Assembly: GCF_026013645.1 (NCBI RefSeq)
Contig: NZ_CP110224.1
Coordinates: 3,224,001-3,288,000 of the forward strand
From: Virgibacillus natechei
GTDB taxonomy: Bacteria > Bacillota > Bacilli > Bacillales > Amphibacillaceae
Reading direction: 5' to 3'
DNA length: 64,000 bases
In this document: piece by piece, positions 57,567 through 64,000 of the stretch
How positions within the stretch are numbered: the stretch's first letter is position 1
How the letters are laid out: the number at the start of each line of letters is the position of its first letter
The notes under the pieces: model-generated
What the model saw: the letters and a program-made list of their open reading frames with translations, nothing else
Told to the model about the DNA's origin: nothing
Database searches by the model: none
Translations under genes and position numbers: made by a program

Positions 57567-58118
57567 CTACGTAATAATTTTTCTATTTAAGGTCTTTTCC
57601 ATTAACTCCCAAGCTTCATGGTGGCTTGGATCTGTGAGATAAGGTTCAAATCCGTAGTTCAAGTACATATTGATAGCCTGATAACTCGTCGTCTGGGATG
57701 TGAGATAAGCCTTTGAATGATAGTTGGCCAAAATTCCCATAGACGCACTAAGTAATGGTTTTGAAAGTTTTTTTCCTTGATTTTCTGGGACAACGCCTAC
57801 CCAATGTATTCTGCCCGATATTTCGCCATCACCATTTAAGTCGCCATACCACGCTGTTGTTGTTGCGATCGCTTCTCCATCTGTATTCTCAATGAATAGA
57901 CAACGCTGATACATTTCATTCCTATATGGTTCGAATTCTTTATTAAAGCGTTCTAACGCTGTCTTCTCATCTTTAAATTCACCTACACTTGTTTCAATTC
58001 TAGCCCAGGTATGTTCGTCACCTTCACCAAATAACCTCATTTGAAATCCAGTTGGGAGGGAATATTCAGGAATATCCAACAAATCTTTCCTCACCATTTT
58101 CAGCGGAATTCTCTTCAC
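57567..58118 (-). CDS. GNAT family N-acetyltransferase
   Basis: About 183-186 aa. The acetyl-CoA motif is IHWVGVVPENQGKKLSKPLL. The C-terminal SQTTSYQAINMYLNYGFEPY is the usual GNAT beta6-beta7 signature. The frame opens with ATG at 58127 right against AAGGAG; a GTG at 58118 is better spaced. The substrate is unknown. It is convergent with the toxin gene and not clearly part of an operon. Confidence 0.85.
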   Translation of the reverse strand: MKRIPLKMVRKDLLDIPEYSLPTGFQMRLFGEGDEHTWARIETSVGEFKDEKTALERFNKEFEPYRNEMYQRCLFIENTDGEAIATTTAWYGDLNGDGEISGRIHWVGVVPENQGKKLSKPLLSASMGILANYHSKAYLTSQTTSYQAINMYLNYGFEPYLTDPSHHEAWELMEKTLNRKIIT

Positions 58119-58337
58119 TAAAACCATCTCCTTATCATAAACATTGCTATGTTTAAATCATTTTCATTCATTATTCATTATTCATTACCATATTGTGTGA
58201 TAAACACCTAATTCAGGTCATTTATTTCCTATTATTAATAAGCTTTGTCAGCGACTGCTTTTGCAGTAGTTTCTTTATATTTTAAAGCTTTTTCTTTTAA
58301 ATGACTAGCAACATCATTACTTGAACGATCAAAGGAA

Positions 58338-58366
58338 TTAACAATATAATAAGTTTATTTTATACT
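58338..58366 (+). promoter_or_regulatory. Relic of the type I antitoxin promoter
   Basis: TTAACA, a 17-bp spacer and TATACT, with spacer and flanks like the promoters at 56178 and 51267. Just downstream, GTATGTCGTTCAT resembles the toxin-start region read in reverse, as if the middle of a locus was deleted. Confidence 0.5.
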
Positions 58367-58411
58367 AGAAAGCCTCGTATGTCGTTCATAAAATATCTAT
58401 CTACAAAAAAC

Positions 58412-58501
58412 ATTAGAAACTTGGCTTTTGCCAAGCCTTTATGGCAAAGGCCGTAGTTGCACTTATGCAGTAAGAAAGTAGTTATACTTTCTTAACTGCT
58501 A
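58412..58501. repeat. 90-bp structured repeat, copy B
   Basis: Partner of 47032-47120. Here the stem is TTTGCC / GGCAAA. The second stem GCAGTAAGAAAG / CTTTCTTAACTGC is more complete. It lies 46 bp after the relic promoter at 58338 in a 414-bp gap without genes. Confidence 0.65.
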
Positions 58502-58503
58502 AA

Positions 58504-58534
58504 AAGACCGGACACCAAACAAGTATCCAGTCTT
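58504..58534 (-). terminator. Terminator of the right-end operon
   Basis: On the minus strand AAGACTGGATAC pairs with GTGTCCGGTCTT, followed by TTT, right after the isomerase stop. Confidence 0.7.
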
Positions 58535-58541
58535 ATAAGAT

Positions 58542-59510
58542 TCAAACCCACCACATATCCCCAGCACTTTCTGCAATATTCACCCGCTTCAAATTCCTTA
58601 CAGCTTGATTAAATCCTTCATCGACAGACATAATCGGATCTTCATGCTCAATACTGACAACATAATCATAACCGTACGTTCTGAGTGCACTAATAATATT
58701 CGACCACTCTTGGCTGCTGTGGCCATAACCCACGGAGCGGAACGTCCAGGCGCGGCTTTGCACCGCAGCATAAGGTTGCATATCCGTTAAGCCGTACATA
58801 TTCACATTATCCTGGTCGATATATGTATCCTTCGCATGGAAATGGTGGATTGCATTTTCCTTGCCGAGAATTTTGATCGCCGCAACCGGATCGATGCCTT
58901 GCCACCAGAGATGGCTCGGATCCAGATTGGCGCCGACTGCATCATTTGTGGCCTCACGCAATTTCAGCATCGTGTAGGGAGTATGTACCAGAAAGCCTGC
59001 ATGTGGTTCAATCCCAATTTTCACACCATGATCCTTGGCAAATTGCCCTGCTTCCTTCCAATAAGGAATCAATTTTTCCTCCCATTGCCACTTCAAAATA
59101 TCGGAGTACTCCGTAGGCCATGGCGTTACTGGCCAGTTCGGATATTTCGAATCGTCATTTGATCCAGGCACGCCAGAAAATGTATTAACGACAGACACAT
59201 TCATTAATGCTGCCAAACGAACAGTTTTCACAAACGTATCATGTGCTTCTTTCGCATGCGCCTTGTCTGGAGAAATTGGGTTGTCATGACAGCTGAATGC
59301 GCTTATCGTCAGTCCACGTGATTCTATTTTTTCCATATATTCTTTTCGCTTGTCTTCGCTTTCCAAAAGTTCATCCAAATTACAGTGCGCGTTTCCAGGA
59401 TTTCCTCCAGTGCCAATTTCCACTGCTTCAAGACCTGCATTCTTTACATAGTCGAGCATTTCTTCAAACGTTTTTTCTGCAAATAAAACGGTAAATACGC
59501 CTAATTTCAT
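58542..59510 (-). CDS. Sugar phosphate isomerase/epimerase-like TIM barrel protein
   Basis: 322 aa, AP endonuclease 2/xylose isomerase-like barrel. Metal ligands are visible as Glu in KIGIEPHAGF, Asp and His in GANLDPSHLWWQG, His in HHFHAKDTYID and Glu in VVSIEHEDP. It overlaps the upstream Gfo gene by 4 bp (ATGA). Proteins of this group act on keto-sugar products of Gfo dehydrogenases. Last gene of the operon. Confidence 0.88.
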   Translation of the reverse strand: MKLGVFTVLFAEKTFEEMLDYVKNAGLEAVEIGTGGNPGNAHCNLDELLESEDKRKEYMEKIESRGLTISAFSCHDNPISPDKAHAKEAHDTFVKTVRLAALMNVSVVNTFSGVPGSNDDSKYPNWPVTPWPTEYSDILKWQWEEKLIPYWKEAGQFAKDHGVKIGIEPHAGFLVHTPYTMLKLREATNDAVGANLDPSHLWWQGIDPVAAIKILGKENAIHHFHAKDTYIDQDNVNMYGLTDMQPYAAVQSRAWTFRSVGYGHSSQEWSNIISALRTYGYDYVVSIEHEDPIMSVDEGFNQAVRNLKRVNIAESAGDMWWV

Positions 59511-60559
59511 ATTGAATCACTCCTTAATTTCACACTTGTTCCTTTTTCACTGCTTGCGTAAATGGCTTCGATAATTTTTGTTACATTTCGTGCCTGTTCC
59601 GGTTTAACAAGTAATGCCGTTTCACCAAGGCAACTTTCCACAAAATTCTGCGCCTGTCTAAGTCCCGCGTTTTCTTCACTATAATCGAGCTCTGCCGTTG
59701 TGGTCATCATCTTCCCATGCCTTGACTGGTAAAGTTCATAAGGATAGACGTTCAAACCGCCCGCTGCACCTGAAATACTAAGGTGCTGTGCGTCCTCTTT
59801 AATGTTCGCCGCCCAGGAGCACTCGAACTGAAGGGAAATGTCATTTTCAAATTTGATGTATGCCGAAACATGATCATCAACTTCAAAGGTCTCATGGTCA
59901 AAAGCACCCCAGTCGTTAACCTGATTGGGTGACCTGCTCAAGGTGTTATAAGTAGTTCCCATCACTTCAACAGGTTCCGGATCGCCTAAGAGCCACATAG
60001 ATAAATCAAGTAGATGGCAGCCATAATCGATCAAGCTTCCTCCACCCTGCAAGTCTTTATTGGTAAAAACACCCCATCCCGGCACTTTTCGCCGGCGCAT
60101 GGCTTGTGCTCTTGTGACAAGCGGTGCACCGATTTCATCAGCTTTGACCGCCTGCTTTGCTACTTGACCAGCCTCTGTAAATCGATAATGATAGGCAATC
60201 GATAGCAGTTTATTCGATTTCTGGGATGCTTCGATCATTGCTTCACATTCTTCTGTCGTAATTGCCATCGGTTTTTCACACAACACATGCACGCCCGCCT
60301 CCATTGCCGCAATGGCAATTTCCGCATGAAACTTATTTGGTGTACAAATCGTCACAGCATCAACTTCGGTAAATAATGCATTATAATTTTTAAAAACATG
60401 TGGTATCTCGAAACGCTCCGCAACTTCAATCGCACGGTCATGATTCCTATCATGTACCGCCGTAATTTCTACTTTTTCCTTTATGTTCAGATAGGCGGGA
60501 ATATGCCGTTGCTGTGCAATCCCACCCGCTCCGATGATGCCCATTTTCAACTTATTCAT
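59507..60559 (-). CDS. Gfo/Idh/MocA oxidoreductase
   Basis: 350 aa, with MGIIGAGGIAQQRHIPAYL and catalytic LCEKPMAITTEE. The C-terminal domain begins LIDYGCHLLDLSMWLLGD. The ATG follows AAAGAGG. It is 1 bp after the preceding Gfo gene and overlaps the isomerase gene by 4 bp, so the three are tightly coupled. Substrate unknown, probably a glucoside. Confidence 0.9.
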   Translation of the reverse strand: MNKLKMGIIGAGGIAQQRHIPAYLNIKEKVEITAVHDRNHDRAIEVAERFEIPHVFKNYNALFTEVDAVTICTPNKFHAEIAIAAMEAGVHVLCEKPMAITTEECEAMIEASQKSNKLLSIAYHYRFTEAGQVAKQAVKADEIGAPLVTRAQAMRRRKVPGWGVFTNKDLQGGGSLIDYGCHLLDLSMWLLGDPEPVEVMGTTYNTLSRSPNQVNDWGAFDHETFEVDDHVSAYIKFENDISLQFECSWAANIKEDAQHLSISGAAGGLNVYPYELYQSRHGKMMTTTAELDYSEENAGLRQAQNFVESCLGETALLVKPEQARNVTKIIEAIYASSEKGTSVKLRSDSI

Positions 60560-60560
60560 A

Positions 60561-61574
60561 TTATACCTCTTTTTTCGTTGACTCGATTGCTGCTAAAATA
60601 ACTTCCAATGATTTCTTACCTTCTTCCCCGTTAATTAGGGGATCTTGATCTTGAAGAATCGATTCCACAAAATGGTCAATCACATTGGTGTTCGTTTGGC
60701 CACCTTCGTCATTGGACTGAATACCGCCCAACTCATAATGGACAACTTCACCATTTGTATACTGCGCAACGAGTGAATAATCGGGGTGATCCTCTAACCG
60801 CAATGTTGCATTTTCCCCGTAAATAATCGTTGAATTGTCTTCTTTTGCTGTATACGCCCAGCTTGCTGCCAGCGTTCCAACAATACCATTTTCCGATTTC
60901 AAAATAAGAACCGCATTGTCATCGACATCGGCATTTTCTTTTGCGGAAGTTTCAATAAACCCTGCTACGTCCGTGAATTCTTCATTTAATAGATACCGGA
61001 GCAAGTCTGCTTTGTGAACACCCAAATCCCCCATCGCACCAATGAATGCCTGGTCTTTTTTAAAAAACCAACTTCTTGCTCCATCCGCGCTCCAGCCTTC
61101 CGGGCCGCCATGGCCAAATGTTGTACGAAAGCTGTAGATTTTTCCTAATTCCCCTTGTTCAATGAGTTGCTTAGCCTTTTGATGAGAAGGGACAAATCGC
61201 TGGTTATGTCCGATCATTAATTTCTTATCGTTTTTCCTTGCTGCTTCAATCATTTGATCTGCTTCTTCGCGTGAGGTTGCCATCGGTTTTTCGCAAAGCA
61301 CATGACAACCAGCATTTAGTGCCGCAATTGATACCGGTGCATGCAGGTAATTTGGTAGGCAAACACTTACCGCATCTATCGTTTCCTCTGCAAGTAATTG
61401 TTCATATTTGGTGTAGGCTGTTGCCTCATATAACGCGGCAGCCTCACTTGCTCTTTCCTCTACACGATCACATACGGCAACAATTTCCACGTTGCTATTG
61501 TTTTGATATTCAGGTAAATGCCTGTTCTTCGCGATACTTCCACACCCGATAACGGCGATACGTAATGTTGACAT
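60561..61574 (-). CDS. Gfo/Idh/MocA oxidoreductase
   Basis: About 337 aa, with RIAVIGCGSIAKNRHLPEY and LCEKPMATSREEAD, and MGDLGVHKADLLRYLL in the second domain. The ATG at 61574 is better spaced from AAAGGAG than the one at 61580. It follows thuA by a few bases. Related to the next Gfo gene but clearly a separate paralogue. Confidence 0.9.
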   Translation of the reverse strand: MSTLRIAVIGCGSIAKNRHLPEYQNNSNVEIVAVCDRVEERASEAAALYEATAYTKYEQLLAEETIDAVSVCLPNYLHAPVSIAALNAGCHVLCEKPMATSREEADQMIEAARKNDKKLMIGHNQRFVPSHQKAKQLIEQGELGKIYSFRTTFGHGGPEGWSADGARSWFFKKDQAFIGAMGDLGVHKADLLRYLLNEEFTDVAGFIETSAKENADVDDNAVLILKSENGIVGTLAASWAYTAKEDNSTIIYGENATLRLEDHPDYSLVAQYTNGEVVHYELGGIQSNDEGGQTNTNVIDHFVESILQDQDPLINGEEGKKSLEVILAAIESTKKEV

Positions 61575-61588
61575 ATTCATCTGCTCCT

Positions 61589-62307
61589 TTACTTCTTTGC
61601 TATTTTTTCTATCGGCTCAGCGTTTCCACGTGTCGGTGACGGCGTATTCGTATTAGCCGCCCACTTCACACCGTTTTTGATTACTTGTTGAATTTCTTGA
61701 TTGTGATAGGTTGGATACGTCTCATGCCCGGGACGGAAATAAAAAATCTTCCCCTGGCCTCGTTTAAACGTGGCCCGCTCCGAAACACCTCGCCGCCTTC
61801 AAACCAGCTGATAAAAATCAACTCATCGGGCGTAGGGATATCAAAGTGCTCCCCATACATTTCCTCTTTTTCAAGCTCGATATATTCGCTCAAGCCCTCG
61901 GTGATCGGATGTGTCGGATCAACCACCCAAAGCCGCTCTTTTTCATCTGCTTCACGCCATTTCAGGTCACACCCCGTGCCCATTAGCTTGGTGAATGGTT
62001 TGGAAAAATGCCCGGAATGCAGAACGACTAGTCCCATTCCATTCCATACGCGTGCTTTTACTTTTTCCGCAATCTCATCCTTTACTTCATCATGTGCTTT
62101 ATGCCCCCACCATACAAGGACATCGGTTTCTTCTAAAACTTTATCCGTTAAACCATGATCCAGCTCATCCAGCGTTGCAGTCGTGAGGTCATGCCCTTCT
62201 TCCTTTAAAAATGCCGCAATTGCACCATGGATGCCTTCTGGGTAATTCTCTGCTACAACTGAATTGGTTTTTTCATGGCGGTTTTCATTCCAGACGGTTA
62301 TTTTCAT
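61589..62307 (-). pseudogene. ThuA domain protein (single frameshift)
   Basis: The ATG at 62307 (AAAGGAG upstream) opens [20 protein letters not shown], with [16 protein letters not shown] and [13 protein letters not shown], typical ThuA. Near 61772-61777 the frame shifts: reading on gives GPRLNEARG. One base later the conserved end returns as [18 protein letters not shown] and [20 protein letters not shown], ending at TAA 61589-61591. One missing base explains this, either a real mutation or a sequencing error. Without it the protein would be about 239 aa. Confidence 0.85.
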
Positions 62308-62335
62308 GATAAACGCTCCTTTTTCGTTTAAGCGG

Positions 62336-64000
62336 TTAATCTACTGTATAAACTCTAGCTTCATAAGGTTTTAATAGAATTTCGTTACTAGCTCTTTCTG
62401 AATCAACTTCATAATTGCTTAAAATCACTTCCGAGGATTTACTTTGGGAAATATCAGGAAAGATGAACGATGTCTCTTCAGCAAAAAGGTTCGCGATCAC
62501 AATTACCTTTTCATTATCCAGCGTTCTTGTATACGCAAAAATTTTATCATGGTCTTCTAAAATAAGTTCATAGTCTCCATATACGAGGACGGCGTTTTCT
62601 TTTCTAAGCTTAATCATTCGCTTGTAATAGTTGTAAATAGAATCAGGATCGTTCAATGATTGTTCCACATTAATTTCTTTAAAGTTAGGGTTTACTTTCA
62701 ACCATGGGGTATCGCTAGTCGTAAATCCTGCGTTTTCATCATGGTTCCACTGCATCGGGGTTCTAGAATTATCCCGGCCATTTTTCCAGATGACCTCCAT
62801 GATTTCCTGATGCGGCTTGCCTTCTTCGCGTTCATTATTATACAAATTCTTGATGGAAACGTCATTGTAATCATCAATCGAATCAAACTGTACATTCGTC
62901 ATCCCAATTTCCTGCCCTTGGTAAATAAACGGTGTCCCTTGCATGAGAAAATACATCGTCGCAAGGCATTTCGCCGACTCCACTCTCCATACTTCATCAT
63001 TTCCCCATGTTGATACCGAACGGGGCTGATCATGATTTTCCAAAAATAACGCGTTCCAACCAACACCATCCAACCCTTTTTGCCATTTCGTCAATGTTTG
63101 CTTCAATGCATGGATGTCCAGTCCTCCAGTTGTACTATTTCCCCAGAGATCCAAATGCTCGAATTGAAAAATCATATTGAATGTCCCATTCGCCTCGCCA
63201 ACCCAATCCTCTGCTTCCTCGACATCGACGCCATTCGCTTCACCAACAGTCATAATGTCATAATGATCAAAGGTTTCATGCTTTAATTCTTGTAAAAATT
63301 GCTGGATACCAGGTCGATTCATATGCCCATTAAATGATGGTACATATTTTTTATTATCCGGGTTAGGCAAGTCAGGATATCCGTTCTCTTTTTTTATATG
63401 GGAGATAGCATCAACGCGGAAGCCATCGATTCCTTTATCCAACCACCAGTTGACCATTTCATACAAATCGTTTCTAACTGCTGGATTTTCCCAATTTAGA
63501 TCAGGTTGTTTGCGTGAAAAGACGTGCATGTAATATTCGTTCGTTTTAGCATCATATTCCCAAGCTGAGCCACCAAAAATGGACTCCCAATTATTCGGCT
63601 CCTTGCCGTCTTTTTTTCCTTCTTGCCAAAGATAATAATCTCTGTATGGATTGCCCTTTGAAGAACGTGACTCTATAAACCAAGGATGTTCATCAGACGT
63701 ATGGTTGATGACTAGATCCATAATGAGTTTCATTCCACGAGTGTGGACTTCTTCTAGCAATTGATCAAAATCCTCCATGGTGCCAAATTCATCCATGATC
63801 CCCTTATAGTCGCTTATATCATATCCGTTGTCATCATTTGGTGAAGAGTAAATTGGACTTACCCACACAACATCGACTCCCAAATTTTTCAAATAATCCA
63901 ACTTGGAAATTATTCCTTGGATGTCACCAATCCCATCCCCATTAGAGTCCATAAAACTCCGTGGGTAGATTTGATAGGCTATTGCTTCCTTCCACCATAT
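62336..64000 (-). CDS. Alpha-glucosidase / oligo-1,6-glucosidase (GH13), 5' end outside window
   Basis: Hydrolyses alpha-glucosides in the cytoplasm. The frame is open to the window edge, with [15 protein letters not shown] before the first internal Met, so only a few N-terminal codons are missing from the 555 present. GH13 motifs: [24 protein letters not shown] (nucleophile Asp), MTVGEANG (acid Glu) and FLENHDQPR (Asp). It belongs to the MalL/oligo-1,6-glucosidase group. It precedes thuA by 28 bp and so heads or continues the right-end operon. Confidence 0.93.
   Translation of the reverse strand: MWWKEAIAYQIYPRSFMDSNGDGIGDIQGIISKLDYLKNLGVDVVWVSPIYSSPNDDNGYDISDYKGIMDEFGTMEDFDQLLEEVHTRGMKLIMDLVINHTSDEHPWFIESRSSKGNPYRDYYLWQEGKKDGKEPNNWESIFGGSAWEYDAKTNEYYMHVFSRKQPDLNWENPAVRNDLYEMVNWWLDKGIDGFRVDAISHIKKENGYPDLPNPDNKKYVPSFNGHMNRPGIQQFLQELKHETFDHYDIMTVGEANGVDVEEAEDWVGEANGTFNMIFQFEHLDLWGNSTTGGLDIHALKQTLTKWQKGLDGVGWNALFLENHDQPRSVSTWGNDEVWRVESAKCLATMYFLMQGTPFIYQGQEIGMTNVQFDSIDDYNDVSIKNLYNNEREEGKPHQEIMEVIWKNGRDNSRTPMQWNHDENAGFTTSDTPWLKVNPNFKEINVEQSLNDPDSIYNYYKRMIKLRKENAVLVYGDYELILEDHDKIFAYTRTLDNEKVIVIANLFAEETSFIFPDISQSKSSEVILSNYEVDSERASNEILLKPYEARVYTVD

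Overview
The window looks like a chromosomal segment of a low-GC, spore-forming, probably halotolerant member of the Bacillaceae (Oceanobacillus/Virgibacillus/Gracilibacillus-like). The evidence is strong AGGAGG-type ribosome binding sites, CcpA cre boxes, AraR/XylR/GntR regulators of Bacillus type, very acidic solute-binding lipoproteins, a BclA-like collagen spore-surface protein, and palindromic GC-rich repeats typical of these genera. The genus is inferred from gene content only; no search was run.

Most of the window (about 2.7-50.9 kb) is one large hemicellulose-utilisation region. From left to right it holds: the 3'-truncated gene of a sugar-binding lipoprotein (1-891); decayed insertion sequences (1.2-2.5 kb); araR and an araD-araB-araA operon (2.7-7.9 kb) with two AraR operators; an aldo/keto reductase; a secreted GH10 xylanase with a C-terminal FIMAH-like domain; xylA-xylB copy 1; a DUF624 membrane protein; an XynEFG-like xylo-oligosaccharide ABC importer; XylR copy 1 and a GH43 beta-xylosidase; an alpha/beta hydrolase; a MATE exporter; two Gfo/Idh/MocA oxidoreductases with a ThuA protein; a GPH-type pentoside symporter; xylB-xylA copy 2 with XylR copy 2; and a long leftward operon (46.8 to 34.1 kb). 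That operon encodes an AguEFG-like importer for (methyl)glucuronoxylan fragments, a GH39 beta-xylosidase, an intracellular GH10 xylanase, two Gfo/Idh/MocA proteins, a VOC protein, UxuA, UxuB, KdgK and KdgA. Next to it lie a second DUF624 gene, the GH67 alpha-glucuronidase AguA and a GntR/FadR regulator (UxuR-like).

The genes fit one scheme. A secreted xylanase cuts glucuronoxylan and two binding-protein importers bring in neutral and acidic oligomers. GH67, GH10, GH39 and GH43 enzymes finish hydrolysis inside the cell. XylA/XylB and AraA/AraB/AraD feed pentoses to the pentose-phosphate pathway, and UxuB/UxuA/KdgK/KdgA feed the uronate arm. No uxaC (glucuronate isomerase) and no importer ATPase are present here.

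From about 51 to 58.5 kb the content changes to small, decaying or selfish modules: a GH43 relic with a huge internal deletion, a stop-interrupted metallo-beta-lactamase fragment, an apparently intact type I toxin-antitoxin locus with two decayed relatives, a VapBC-type module, a glycosyltransferase, and a collagen-like spore-surface protein divergent from a Cys-tailed paralogue of its leader domain. The right end (58.5-64 kb) is a leftward operon of GH13 alpha-glucosidase (5' end outside), ThuA (frameshifted), two Gfo/Idh/MocA dehydrogenases and a TIM-barrel isomerase, probably a keto-sugar route for alpha-glucosides.

Two dispersed repeat families stand out. One is GC-rich palindromic units (13.8, 22.1, 22.3, 26.5 and 26.7 kb) whose end stems differ between copies but stay self-complementary. 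The other is a 90-bp element (47.0 and 58.4 kb) with compensatory changes in a stem.
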